This document shows positions 26,429 through 35,900 of a stretch of 64,000 nucleotides of DNA, piece by piece. Every line of letters starts with the position of its first letter. Position 1 is the first letter of the stretch. The notes below the pieces were generated by a model. It was not told where the DNA came from. It saw only the letters and a program-made list of their open reading frames with translations, and did no database searches. Where the stretch lies: positions 1 through 64,000 of the forward strand of contig NZ_CBQR020000092.1 of assembly GCF_000455485.1 (NCBI RefSeq). The letters are read 5' to 3'. This stretch comes from Gorillibacterium massiliense (GTDB taxonomy: Bacteria; Bacillota; Bacilli; Paenibacillales; NBRC-103111). Both the position numbers and the translations under genes were made by a program.

Positions 26429-27910
26429 ATGAAACCATCTATCGTCACATTCGCCAAGCTGTCCGTCATGATCATGCTTTTCAGTTTATTGACGCTGCTT
26501 CTTCAAGCCGCCGGCCCTGCAACCCCTGCCTCGGCAGCCGCCTGCGCAAACCCTGTCACTTACTTTGGTGAGATGAAAGCTAGCGGAAACCGGATCAACG
26601 GCTCCAAAACGAATCAACCTATGATGGTAAAAGGGGCAAGCTTCTTCTGGAGCAATTGGTCGGGTCCCTATTGGAATGCCACTACGGTGAATCGGATGGT
26701 CGATGAATTTCAAGTGGAAATCGTGAGAGCGGCATACGGCGTGGACGATTCCGGCAATCCATACAACACAGCGGATGAATCCAAAGTCCGCGACGTGGTC
26801 GATGCAGCGATTGCAAAGGGCATCTATGTCATCATCGACTGGCACTCGAGTGGCGCGCACAACAATGTGAACACCGCCAAGGATTTCTTCAGCAGAATGG
26901 CTAAGCAATACGGAAGCTACGACAACGTTATCTTTGAGATTTATAACGAACCCACTCAAATCTCTTGGGATACAGTCAAAAGCTATGCCGAACAAGTCAT
27001 TCCTTCCATTCGCCAATATTCCGACAACCTGATCGTCGTCGGTACGCCGACCTGGTCCCAGGATGTGGACAAGGCCGCTGACAATCCGATTACCGCCTAC
27101 AGCAATATCGCGTATACCCTGCACTTTTATGCTGGTTCTCATTTTCAGTCGCTTCGAGACAAAGCCAACTATGCGTTGAAAAAGGGGATTCCGCTGTTCG
27201 TGACCGAAATGGGCTTCGAAAATGCGGACGGCAACGGCAACATCAATTACGACTCCACGAATCAGTGGATTGACTGGATGAACCAGAACTATCTTTCGTT
27301 CACCAACTGGGCAATCAATGACAAGGCGGAAAGCGCAAGCATTTTCAATACGGATGGAAGTCTCACGGCGGCAGGCAACTATTTGAAAAGCATTCTTGCC
27401 GGCAGTGCCCCGTACGCGGAGTGGAGACAGTCGTCGGCTTGCAGCAACAGTAGCGCAGCCACTATATACGACTTCGAAGGCAATACGCAGGGCTGGACCG
27501 GTTCAAATGTATACGCCGGTCCATGGAGCGTAACCGAGTGGTCGTCCAAAGGCAGCTATTCTCTTAAGTCGGATATCATCATGTCCAGCAACTCCAAGCA
27601 TTATCTGCTCCTCACACAAGACCGTAGCCTTAGTGGCAAAACAACGTTAACCGCCACCGTCAAACATGCTTCCTGGGGCTCTGTAGGCGACGGTCTCTAC
27701 GCCAGGGTTTATGTTAAGACCGGATCAGCCTGGACCTGGAATGCGGGAACTTCCGTCAAACTTAATTCATCTGGAGGTACGACGCTATCCATCAATCTTT
27801 CTTCCATCTCCGATCTTGGCAACGTCAGAGAGATCGGCGTGGAATTCCTCTCCTCGGCGAACAGCAGCGGGCAGACAGCCGTTTACGTTGACAACGTGAC
27901 CCTTAATTAG
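26429..27910 (+). CDS. Secreted GH5 endoglucanase with C-terminal CBM-like domain
   Basis: 493 residues. Signal peptide with cleavage near PASA (about residue 36). The GH5 barrel follows (about 43-335): VDEFQVEIVRAAYGV, YVIIDWHSS, acid/base Glu in FEIYNEPTQ, HFYAGSH and nucleophile Glu in FVTEMGFE, ending with NWAINDKAES. This is the pattern of GH5 subfamily 2-type cellulases. After a short Cys/Ser linker, residues ~350-493 form a beta-sandwich beginning IYDFEGNTQGWTGS and ending AVYVDNVTLN, a carbohydrate-binding-module type whose family I cannot fix. It acts outside the cell on beta-glucan or possibly mannan. Single gene, terminator at 27946-27970. Confidence 0.95.
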   Translation: MKPSIVTFAKLSVMIMLFSLLTLLLQAAGPATPASAAACANPVTYFGEMKASGNRINGSKTNQPMMVKGASFFWSNWSGPYWNATTVNRMVDEFQVEIVRAAYGVDDSGNPYNTADESKVRDVVDAAIAKGIYVIIDWHSSGAHNNVNTAKDFFSRMAKQYGSYDNVIFEIYNEPTQISWDTVKSYAEQVIPSIRQYSDNLIVVGTPTWSQDVDKAADNPITAYSNIAYTLHFYAGSHFQSLRDKANYALKKGIPLFVTEMGFENADGNGNINYDSTNQWIDWMNQNYLSFTNWAINDKAESASIFNTDGSLTAAGNYLKSILAGSAPYAEWRQSSACSNSSAATIYDFEGNTQGWTGSNVYAGPWSVTEWSSKGSYSLKSDIIMSSNSKHYLLLTQDRSLSGKTTLTATVKHASWGSVGDGLYARVYVKTGSAWTWNAGTSVKLNSSGGTTLSINLSSISDLGNVREIGVEFLSSANSSGQTAVYVDNVTLN

Positions 27911-27939
27911 CTCGTCACGAAGTAAAACGGGTAAAAAAA

Positions 27940-27978
27940 TAATAGGGCCGCGGATCAAATATCCGCGGCCTCATTATT
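27940..27978. terminator. Bidirectional terminator
   Basis: A perfect 10-bp stem GGCCGCGGAT / ATCCGCGGCC (27946-27970, loop CAAAT) between convergent GH5 and YesN-type genes. Confidence 0.9.
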
Positions 27979-27984
27979 CCGGTT

Positions 27985-29553
27985 TCAAATCTTGTACCGT
28001 TTCCTATATTCTCCCGGGGTCATGCCCATGGATTGCTTGAACTGCCGGTTGAAATAGATGATATTCTTATACCCGGCGAGGTCTGCAATCTCATAGATCT
28101 TCTTGGCCGGATCGGTCAGCAGTCGGCAGATCCGCTCCATTTTCCGCGCGTTAAGATAATCACTGAAGTGCTCCCCCGTCTCTTCTTTGAACAAGAAACC
28201 AAGATAATTGGGGGTAAACTCAAAATGCGCCGCCACTTCTTTCAGTGTAATCTTCTGATCGAGTTTATCTTCAACGAACGCCATGATGTTTTCAATCAGC
28301 TTCCGCTTCATCTTGCGCCGTTTCGTATACAAGAGCTCCGATAGTTCAAAAAATCGCTTGCGCAGCCAACTGAGCACATCGTGGACCGTTTCAAACCGGA
28401 ACAGCATGTCCGGTTGGTGCGACTCCCATTTCAGCAGCTCGTATAGATTCTCCTTCATCTGCAGCAAATCCCCGTGAAGCTTGGAGATAATGCGGATGAT
28501 GAGATTATAGACGTCGTTCTGAGAGAGGCCCTTGCTTGCACCGAAAAGCTCCATTAAACGATCATCGATAGCGACCAGATCGTACTCCAAAATCGCCTTT
28601 AGCAGGCCGTCTACTTTGTCATCCACGTCGGACGGTGCACTTCCTGTTGGCGAGAATGTGGATGCGTCACAGATCAGCCGGTTTTTGCCGAGCAGCCATT
28701 TCGCGCTTAAGGCAGCCTGAGCCTGCCGGAAACTTTCATGCAACTGCTCCAAATCGTAAGCCGCCCTCCCTGTTCCGATGGTCATGGTCCAAGGAAGCGT
28801 CTTGCGGATTTTTTCCAGCAGCTGCTCGATCATCCCTTCCACCCACTCCGTAGGAACGGTGGCGAGAAGCAAAAAACGAGCGGGAGGGCTTTCGACAAAT
28901 TGACCGAAACCCGTTTCCTCCATAAATGCCCCGATCACGTCGGCAACCTGTTTCGCCATGTTCTTGCGTTCCAACGGGGAGTACTCTTCGATCCGCCACT
29001 CGAAATCGTCCAGCTCAGCCAAGGCGATGGTGCATCCATCCGTTAACTTCGGCTCCAAATATTGACGGACATGAGCCTCGACCGGCCCGGGCGTACTATC
29101 CTTGAACCAACGGAGCAAAAGCTCCTCGTGTACGAGGGACAGCGCTTCCGAAAAGCTGCGTTCGCTCTCTCGCTCGTTTTCCACTTTACGCACAAGAGCG
29201 GAAAGCATTTGCGACAATTCCGTATCGTCCACAGGCTTCAACAAGTAATTGAACGCCCTTAAAGATATGGCTTCCTTGGCGTATTGAAAGTCCTCGTGGC
29301 CGCTGATGAACACAATGTTGACGTCTGGGTTGATCTCCCTGGCTTTACGTGCAAAATCGATGCCGGACATAATGGGCATGCGAATGTCTGACAAAATGAT
29401 ATCGATACGTTCTTGTTCGATGATCTTCAGCGCGGCAAATCCGCTATTGGCCGTACCGACCACCCGCAGGTTCTCCTTGCTTCCCACCACCCGGCGCCGC
29501 AGCCATTCCAAATCTATCGCTTCATCATCCACCAGCAATATGGAAACGCTCAT
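27985..29553 (-). CDS. YesN-type response regulator (receiver plus AraC HTH)
   Basis: 522 residues. An N-terminal receiver (VDDEAIDLEWL, phosphoacceptor in ILSDIRMPIM, KPVDD) is followed by a ~270-residue middle region. The C-terminal AraC-type double HTH (residues ~420-522) includes TLKEVAAHFEFTPNYLGFLF and MGMTPGEYRKRYKI. This architecture controls carbohydrate uptake genes in Bacillales. Its partner kinase lies 117 nt upstream. No sugar transporter directly adjoins this pair; GH5 is the nearest carbohydrate gene. Confidence 0.95.
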   Translation of the reverse strand: MSVSILLVDDEAIDLEWLRRRVVGSKENLRVVGTANSGFAALKIIEQERIDIILSDIRMPIMSGIDFARKAREINPDVNIVFISGHEDFQYAKEAISLRAFNYLLKPVDDTELSQMLSALVRKVENERESERSFSEALSLVHEELLLRWFKDSTPGPVEAHVRQYLEPKLTDGCTIALAELDDFEWRIEEYSPLERKNMAKQVADVIGAFMEETGFGQFVESPPARFLLLATVPTEWVEGMIEQLLEKIRKTLPWTMTIGTGRAAYDLEQLHESFRQAQAALSAKWLLGKNRLICDASTFSPTGSAPSDVDDKVDGLLKAILEYDLVAIDDRLMELFGASKGLSQNDVYNLIIRIISKLHGDLLQMKENLYELLKWESHQPDMLFRFETVHDVLSWLRKRFFELSELLYTKRRKMKRKLIENIMAFVEDKLDQKITLKEVAAHFEFTPNYLGFLFKEETGEHFSDYLNARKMERICRLLTDPAKKIYEIADLAGYKNIIYFNRQFKQSMGMTPGEYRKRYKI

Positions 29554-29670
29554 ACTCGTTAGTTCCCCTCCCGGCCGGTAAGTAGAGCTGCTGATGACAG
29601 ACTCCCTCTGATTAAGAATAACCCATATCCCGTTTGCGGCAATATGGCGGCGGACAATGAAAATATAAAC

Positions 29671-31425
29671 TTATTCAACGATTTTTAATGCCGTCTCTTC
29701 ATCTCGCACTTCTTGCGGCAGAGAAAAAGGAAGCCGAATGCGCACGGCTGTGCCCGCCCCGTAGATACTTGCGATTTCAATGCCGAACTCAGGCCCATAG
29801 CGAAGCTTGATCCGCTCATCGACGTTTTTCAATCCATACCCTCCCGCTTGGCTCGGGCCGGACAAAAGCCCCTTCATCGTTTCCGGCCGCATACCGATCC
29901 CGTTGTCGATGATCATAAGCTCGATGGCCTCTCCAACACGCCGGCCGTTAATCGTGATGGCGATCGTGTCGCCGAACCAAGCATGCTTGAAGATGTTTTC
30001 CACGAAGGGCTGGAGAATCAGCTTGATCACTTCCACCTGCAAAATCTCGGGCTCTACGGAAACCGAGACCGTAAATCCGTCCGCGTACTTGACCCGTTGA
30101 ATGTCCAGGTACGTGCCGACTTGCTCCAGCTCTTTTTCAAGAGAAATATACACCTTGCCCTGATTGAGAGACAGCCGGTAGAAGCGGGAAAGCCCTTTGA
30201 CCATATCCGTCACTTTTTCGGTCTCGCCCAAATTCGCCAGGCTGCCGATGGTCGATAGTGTATTGTACAAGAAATGCGGATTTACCTGAGCCTGGAGTGC
30301 CTCCAGCTCCGCCTGTTTTTTTTGCAATCCTTCGATATAAACACTCTTGATCAAGTCCTGGATATTCTCCGCCATGGCGTTAAAGGCATCTGCGATACGC
30401 ACGAACTCGTCGTTACCCGTAAATCGAATGCGCCGCTGCAGGTTGCCCTCCTCAAAAGAGCGCACCAGCATGACGATCCGCGCCATCTTCCGCCCCGACA
30501 GGCGGGCCACAATATAGCCGATAAATGCCATAACCGCGAAGCTTATGGAGCAGACGGCGATGATGACCATCTGCAGCCGGTTGGCATCTTTTTTCAAATA
30601 GGAGTAAGGGACAAAGGTATCGATAGCGAAAACCGTGCCGGGAATGTCCTCATGCAGCTTCAGATACGCATCTTGATGATGGTCCGGAAGCATTTGCCCC
30701 CGCTGATAGAGACTCGCCCCTGTTGTCTTGTTCTGCAACTGAAGAACCACACCCTGCTCGATGGGAAACGCGTTGAAATTACCCAGCAGATCGTCCAACC
30801 TGATCATGATGCGGATATAGCCGATCGTGGTCTTGTAATCGCTGTAGGAAACCAGCTTGCGGACGTGGGAGATGTTGTCCAGCTCCTTGTCTGTTTCAAT
30901 CTGCACCCAGGAATTGTCCAGCTTCATCTTTTGAAACGTCTCGTACCAGCTGCTGTTTTCGATATTTTCATAGGGAAGGATGTAGTAGTCGCTCCGCTGG
31001 ATGGGTTGGCTTAAATCGTCTCCTGGCACATAGGTCAAGTTGGTGTTCATTGCGTACAAAATCATGCGGACATGGTTGCCAAACAACTTGAGCGGAGCTT
31101 GGATCTGGGGTACGATTTCATCCAGCATGGCTAAATAAATGTCGAGCCGCTCACCATTGGTTTGAATCGCCCGCTGGAAGGGGACGCTGCCGAACAAGGT
31201 GTCGGACATCCGCTGAATTTCGTCGATCTGGTACTGGATCGTATTGCGGGTCTGCTCCATCCCCGTCTGGATGCTGGTCTGCGCCAGCTCCGTTCGGGAC
31301 TGAATAAGCATCGTATACGAGATATAACCGACGAGAATGTCCGTAAGCAGAACGAGAATGAGATACGGCACCATCATTTTATAGGAAAAAGGCATGTACA
31401 TCCGGGAGCGTTTCCTTCTCTTCAT
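29671..31425 (-). CDS. YesM-type sensor histidine kinase
   Basis: 584 residues. Start at the ATG (31425), preceded by AGGTGG. A basic N-terminus and membrane helix (about 18-38), an extracellular sensor of about 240 residues, a second helix near 285-305 and a HAMP segment (FTGNDEFVRIADAFNAMAE) lead to the His_kinase domain. The phosphoacceptor region is QAQVNPHFLYNTLSTIGSLA and the ATPase has DNGIGM and GYGLKNVDERIKL. Pairs with the YesN-type regulator downstream. It probably senses an oligosaccharide or a binding protein. Confidence 0.95.
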   Translation of the reverse strand: MKRRKRSRMYMPFSYKMMVPYLILVLLTDILVGYISYTMLIQSRTELAQTSIQTGMEQTRNTIQYQIDEIQRMSDTLFGSVPFQRAIQTNGERLDIYLAMLDEIVPQIQAPLKLFGNHVRMILYAMNTNLTYVPGDDLSQPIQRSDYYILPYENIENSSWYETFQKMKLDNSWVQIETDKELDNISHVRKLVSYSDYKTTIGYIRIMIRLDDLLGNFNAFPIEQGVVLQLQNKTTGASLYQRGQMLPDHHQDAYLKLHEDIPGTVFAIDTFVPYSYLKKDANRLQMVIIAVCSISFAVMAFIGYIVARLSGRKMARIVMLVRSFEEGNLQRRIRFTGNDEFVRIADAFNAMAENIQDLIKSVYIEGLQKKQAELEALQAQVNPHFLYNTLSTIGSLANLGETEKVTDMVKGLSRFYRLSLNQGKVYISLEKELEQVGTYLDIQRVKYADGFTVSVSVEPEILQVEVIKLILQPFVENIFKHAWFGDTIAITINGRRVGEAIELMIIDNGIGMRPETMKGLLSGPSQAGGYGLKNVDERIKLRYGPEFGIEIASIYGAGTAVRIRLPFSLPQEVRDEETALKIVE

Positions 31426-31559
31426 CGTACCTAACCACCTTGCTAGATTTTCCTCAGCTTGACCACTAATTAAGCGGTTACAATATCCCTCAATGTACCA
31501 TGCAAAATGGGAACCTGCCAAGTATGGAATGATTCCGTCCCAAGGAAAACGGCACGAAA

Positions 31560-31590
31560 AACCCCGGCAGTTGACTGCCGGGGCGAATTT
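31560..31590 (-). terminator. Terminator of the YcdB/SLH gene
   Basis: A perfect 9-bp stem, CCCCGGCAG (31562-31570) with CTGCCGGGG (31575-31583), tetraloop TTGA. On the minus strand it is followed by TTTTT. Confidence 0.9.
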
Positions 31591-31619
31591 TATCAAACCA
31601 TTATGCTAAGGAACATGAA

Positions 31620-33962
31620 TTACATTCTGCCGTAATAATTCAGCGGGACATCCTGCAGCGCCAGCCGGGCCTGCAAATATTTGTAGAAGGACATAGCCGC
31701 CATTCCTCGAGTTACTTCGTCCTTGGCATGGAAGCTGCCGTCTGATGCGGTCATGATTCCGAGTGACAGAACGATAGCCACTTGGCCTTTCTTCGTGATT
31801 TGGGCGGCGTCCTTCACGTTCAGGTTAAACAGACCGTCCTTCTGGGATAGTTTGTTATAGCCAAGAGCGCGAACGATCAATTCGGCCAAATCCTCGCGGG
31901 TCAGCTTGGCGTCGGCATTGAATGTGCCGCCGGTTTTTTCGATGATGCCGTTGTCCACCGCGTACTCCACGTAGCCGAACAAGGCGCTGGAGCCCGTTAC
32001 ATCAGAGAAGGAATTGGCGTGTTTCGACGCGTCGTAATACGGAGTATAGCCGCCGCCGTTCATCGCCATGACTAGCATTTTGATCATTTCGCCTTTGGTG
32101 ATCGCTTTATCCGGATATACCTTTCCATCGGTCACGTCGAGCGCTTTGTAATCCAACATGAGCTGCAGCGGAATCGCCGCCCAGTGGCCTTGAATATCCG
32201 TTGCAGTGACTTTACCCGGAGTGAAGACTTCGCCGGTATCGGACTTACGCCATTGTCCGGTTGCAGCGTCCAAAACTCCACCTTCATCGTTATATCCCCT
32301 AACGGGCGTGTAAACAAGCTTTGCCGTTTGATCTTCCGTAGTTGTTTTGCCTGCTGCGATCATAATCGCCATCTTTTCATCGTAGGCGGATACGGATGAA
32401 TAGGTCGAATATTGCAGTTCAAGAGCCGTGTCTTTCATCAGCAGTTCGAAAGCTTTGTCAACGCCGATGGTTTTCGGCAAAGAGGTCGGCAGCTCAAAGC
32501 TGCTGAAACTGCTCCAATAGCTGGATATTTCTCCTGTAAACACATCCATCGACACGGTGGCATTATCCCAATCGACGATTACCCCATTCACTACCCGGCG
32601 TACATCGAAGTTAACATAATGGTCATTAGAAGTAAACTTACGGGTATCGAAGCTTTTTTCGCTTTGCATCGATACGATCAGTTCATTTGTCATATGAGGT
32701 ACGACTTTTTTCAAGAACTCGACCGCTTTGTCCTGCAGCTGATCCTTCTTTAGCGGAGAGTTCGTTAGTTTGCTATCCGTTACCGAACCATTCAAATAAT
32801 GATTGATGTTAGTGACGACTCCCGTGCTGGCATTGACGGTGGCATTATAGAAAACGGTATTCGGATCGCCATCCTTGCCGACTCGCCAGTTCAGGTTCCA
32901 CTGGGGAACCGTTTCATCCGGAATGTTGCCCGAATATTCACTGTAACTGCGATCCGTCTGCACAGCATCTGCCGGAATAGCATAAATGGCTTTCACCTTG
33001 TCAACCGCTTGTTCGGCAGTTAAATTTTGTCCCTGAGCAGGCTTCGGCGCCAGTGGCTTTTCCGTGATCGTCTTCAAATCTGTGGGAACCGGCAAATAGT
33101 ACTGAGTCAATAAATCGCCAGTGTTTGCATCGATCGGAGCGAGATTGAGATTATACGAGAGCACGGCTTCAGGTTTTCCGCCGCGGGGAGTGACCAACGC
33201 ATAGCGCAAATAAGGCTTGTTTTTCTCGAAATATGTAGCCAGCGCCTTATCCTGTTTGAGTTCCGGTGTGGCAGAGGCAAATTTTTGATCCTTGAACCAG
33301 TTGAGATTATAGCCGACCAGTTTCCCGTTTCCATCGATATTGAAGTAAATCGAGTTATCGGGATAAGAGACGCCGTTTTCAACTCGGTCGTAGCGAATGC
33401 TGTAGCGCACGTCGCCTTGCAGCGGAATTCGGAAATTTTTCTCGTCCGTATCGTTGTACACGACGCTCTTCACGTATTGAGGATCCATCTTCTCCAGCAA
33501 CTTTTGGGCAATTTGCTTAGCCGCGGCATAATCCGTTTTCGGCGGATATTCCAGTTTCTTGGCGGGATCGTTGTCATATAAATCGAAGTTCAGCAATTCA
33601 CCGGTGTTCCCTTCGACGGTTACATAAGCGGATCCGTAATAATTGCCGTCTTTTTCAAGGGAGAAATTAAAGCTCCATGTCGGGTATTTCCGATACGAAT
33701 CATAGTAAAGATTAGATGAATTCAGCTTGAAATCTTGCGGAATATCAACTTGCTGCTTCGCCCGCTTAAGTGCTTCGTCTTTCGACAGCTTGGCAGTGGC
33801 GGCGTCGCTCGATACGGCATCCGTTGTTGAGGCAACCCCATCTACCGCTACAGGTACCGCTTTAGCCGTGACCGATGTATCGGCGAAGGCTGATCCAGCG
33901 CCGGACAACAGGAAAGCCGTGGACAAGCCGGCGATCAGTATTTTCTTTCTTACGGCCATCAT
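31620..33962 (-). CDS. Surface protein with YcdB/YcdC repeats and three SLH domains
   Basis: About 780 residues. A signal peptide (KKILIAGLSTAFLLSGAGSA|FA) follows GGGGAG and the ATG. Residues ~45-490 hold two YcdB/YcdC-type units (PepSY-related), each with SYRKYPTW/NFSLEKDGN- or VPQWNLNW-like beta elements. Three S-layer homology motifs end the protein, at about 590-640 (DIQGHWAAIPLQLMLDY), 660-710 (FSDVTGSSALFGYVEYAVDN) and 720-770. SLH domains usually bind pyruvylated cell-wall polymers. Function is unknown; YcdB units may inhibit or chaperone exported enzymes (inference from PepSY relation). Confidence 0.92.
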   Translation of the reverse strand: MMAVRKKILIAGLSTAFLLSGAGSAFADTSVTAKAVPVAVDGVASTTDAVSSDAATAKLSKDEALKRAKQQVDIPQDFKLNSSNLYYDSYRKYPTWSFNFSLEKDGNYYGSAYVTVEGNTGELLNFDLYDNDPAKKLEYPPKTDYAAAKQIAQKLLEKMDPQYVKSVVYNDTDEKNFRIPLQGDVRYSIRYDRVENGVSYPDNSIYFNIDGNGKLVGYNLNWFKDQKFASATPELKQDKALATYFEKNKPYLRYALVTPRGGKPEAVLSYNLNLAPIDANTGDLLTQYYLPVPTDLKTITEKPLAPKPAQGQNLTAEQAVDKVKAIYAIPADAVQTDRSYSEYSGNIPDETVPQWNLNWRVGKDGDPNTVFYNATVNASTGVVTNINHYLNGSVTDSKLTNSPLKKDQLQDKAVEFLKKVVPHMTNELIVSMQSEKSFDTRKFTSNDHYVNFDVRRVVNGVIVDWDNATVSMDVFTGEISSYWSSFSSFELPTSLPKTIGVDKAFELLMKDTALELQYSTYSSVSAYDEKMAIMIAAGKTTTEDQTAKLVYTPVRGYNDEGGVLDAATGQWRKSDTGEVFTPGKVTATDIQGHWAAIPLQLMLDYKALDVTDGKVYPDKAITKGEMIKMLVMAMNGGGYTPYYDASKHANSFSDVTGSSALFGYVEYAVDNGIIEKTGGTFNADAKLTREDLAELIVRALGYNKLSQKDGLFNLNVKDAAQITKKGQVAIVLSLGIMTASDGSFHAKDEVTRGMAAMSFYKYLQARLALQDVPLNYYGRM

Positions 33963-34075
33963 GATTCTCCCCTTCGAGAAATGGTATACCAAACCATGGT
34001 GAAGTCTGGCAATACAATTGACGGGGTCTTCCTGAAAAAGGTTGCGGAGTTGCAGCTTTGTCGTCCAATATTTTT

Positions 34076-35437
34076 TTATAGATCAAGAGTGGTCAGATTC
34101 AGGCCTTCCGCTTTTTCCGAAACCCGGGTGGTTGCAACGCCAATCTCCTCAATCCCGTAGATGAGCGATGACAATTCCTCTTCCACCCGCTCCGTTTCCT
34201 TCATGCTTTTTTGCATGGATCTGAGAATATCTTGGAAAATGGCACGGATTTTATCAAATTCGTCCCGCCCGGTTCCAACGACGTTTCTTACCTCGCTGAT
34301 GGAATGAACTACTTGTCCGGTCACTTTTTTGGATTCCGCAATCAGCTCGTTAATCTGATCCACCGTTTGCCGGGTATCGCTGGAAAGTTTCTGCACCTCC
34401 GACGCCACAACCGAAAAACCGCGCCCGTGCTCACCGGCCCGCGCTGCTTCAATCGATGCGTTTAGCGCCAGCAGTTTCGTCTGATCGGCGATGTCCTGCA
34501 CCTTTTTAATGATCGAGCCGATCCGTTCCGACGATTTATCCAACCGCTGAACCGCATCCTCCATCACCGATGCGCTGGCTGTGATCGAAGCCATGCTCAC
34601 ATCCATTTCGCTGATTTGCTTGCTTCCTGCTCCCGCCAAAGCTTCCGCTTCTCGTGAGACTTCAAGCCCGCTTAAAAACGTATCATTCACTTTGGTGCTG
34701 GTCATAACCAACTCTTGAACGGAGGCGGAGGTTTGCTCGGTCAAAGCCGCCAGCTCTTGACTGACATGGGCCAGTCTGTCTTTCAGTTCGTTTTTCACAA
34801 CTTCATATTGGTTGTTCTTCTCTTTAATATTTTCTTTCTCATAGGCATCCAGAACAAGCTGCTGCTCCAGGCTGAATAGCTTTCCCAGAGTCCGGATGAT
34901 CTCGGAACGGTTAGCGGCAAGCTCGGGATATCCCATAATAATGTCTGTAAATGTATGGATTAGGCTTTGAAAAGCCCCCATATACCACTTCGAATCCAAA
35001 CCGATCCGTTGGTGCACCTTGGCGATACGCAGCCGTGCTTCTATAAAGGCATCGTCGATCTGTCCGCTGAACAGCTCCGTTAAGTGCCTGTGCAAGGTCT
35101 GTCTCAGCCTTTCCACTGTACTGTGGGAGTTGATGATCTGCTCCAATTTTCCAACCTTAAGCACGCTTTGGTAAAAGGAATCTGTCACTTCGTCCATGTG
35201 TTCGGCAAGCAAGGGCTGAAGCGCTTTAGCCATTTTCAAATCTTCTTCCGTAAGATTAATCATGGCTAACTGGTCCATCAAATCAGGTTCCGTAATTTCC
35301 ATTTTCACATTCATCTTCTGTACGTTTTCGAGAAACGCGTGACCAGAGGGTGCAGATGGAGGGCTGGAATTTTTTTTACCGCGCTTAAAACCGGAAAACT
35401 CTTGAAAGGAAAATTTACTCATGGTGGATTGGATCAT
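34076..35437 (-). CDS. HemAT-like globin-coupled chemotaxis/aerotaxis transducer
   Basis: Up to 453 residues and soluble. Residues ~45-200 form a globin-coupled sensor. The proximal haem His is in [20 protein letters not shown], the family signature. A coiled-coil linker leads to the methyl-accepting signalling domain (~230-453), whose hairpin tip carries [20 protein letters not shown] and [11 protein letters not shown]. It binds O2 and signals to CheA. The start could instead be the ATG at 35422; the ribosome site GGAG is badly spaced for either. No other chemotaxis genes are nearby. Confidence 0.94.
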   Translation of the reverse strand: MIQSTMSKFSFQEFSGFKRGKKNSSPPSAPSGHAFLENVQKMNVKMEITEPDLMDQLAMINLTEEDLKMAKALQPLLAEHMDEVTDSFYQSVLKVGKLEQIINSHSTVERLRQTLHRHLTELFSGQIDDAFIEARLRIAKVHQRIGLDSKWYMGAFQSLIHTFTDIIMGYPELAANRSEIIRTLGKLFSLEQQLVLDAYEKENIKEKNNQYEVVKNELKDRLAHVSQELAALTEQTSASVQELVMTSTKVNDTFLSGLEVSREAEALAGAGSKQISEMDVSMASITASASVMEDAVQRLDKSSERIGSIIKKVQDIADQTKLLALNASIEAARAGEHGRGFSVVASEVQKLSSDTRQTVDQINELIAESKKVTGQVVHSISEVRNVVGTGRDEFDKIRAIFQDILRSMQKSMKETERVEEELSSLIYGIEEIGVATTRVSEKAEGLNLTTLDL

Positions 35438-35544
35438 CTCCTAAATAGGGCTGAATACTAAGGCGTTAAGCTATCATGGCTCGCAAAACGATCTATTGTC
35501 AATACAACTATGTCGATTTCTGCCGGATTTACTCAAAAAAAACA

Positions 35545-35573
35545 GAAAAAAATACCTCTGCTTAGGCAGAGGA
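35545..35573 (-). terminator. Terminator of the second ECF operon
   Basis: The minus strand has CCTCTGC, loop, GCAGAGG (35572-35555), followed by TATTTTTTT. Confidence 0.85.
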
Positions 35574-35588
35574 TATCTACGTGCAATT

Positions 35589-35852
35589 CTATTGGCATTC
35601 CGTATAAAAATTCATCAATGCAAACCGCATCGCAACGGAGCGGGCCTTCTCACGCTGAAGCTCTTCTCCATCGTTCAAGAATGAGCTATCGCCTGCCAAT
35701 TCCTTAAGAGCATTCTCCGAGGTTTGCATCGCCCGGTCGGTGTCCTTGAGCAGGTAAAAAGCGATGCTGAAAATCAATTGCTCATGTTTCCGCAACACGT
35801 CCGTTTTGCCGGAAAGAACTGCCTGCAAGTCACATCCCACCTTTGTCGGCAC
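35589..35852 (-). CDS. Small sigma-region-2-like protein of unknown function
   Basis: Up to 87 residues from GTG 35852; a TTG about 30 nt later has a better spaced GGTGGG and would begin QAVLSGKTDVLRKHEQ. The stretch KHEQLIFSIAFYLLKDTDRA resembles part of sigma-70 region 2, but there is no region 4. It lies 48 nt after the DUF4367 gene and shares its terminator, so it is a likely third operon member. Function is unknown. Confidence 0.55.
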   Translation of the reverse strand: MPTKVGCDLQAVLSGKTDVLRKHEQLIFSIAFYLLKDTDRAMQTSENALKELAGDSSFLNDGEELQREKARSVAMRFALMNFYTECQ

Positions 35853-35900
35853 TACGGGCTCCTATGGACAAGAATCATTTCATTTAATCGCCAATTCTTC

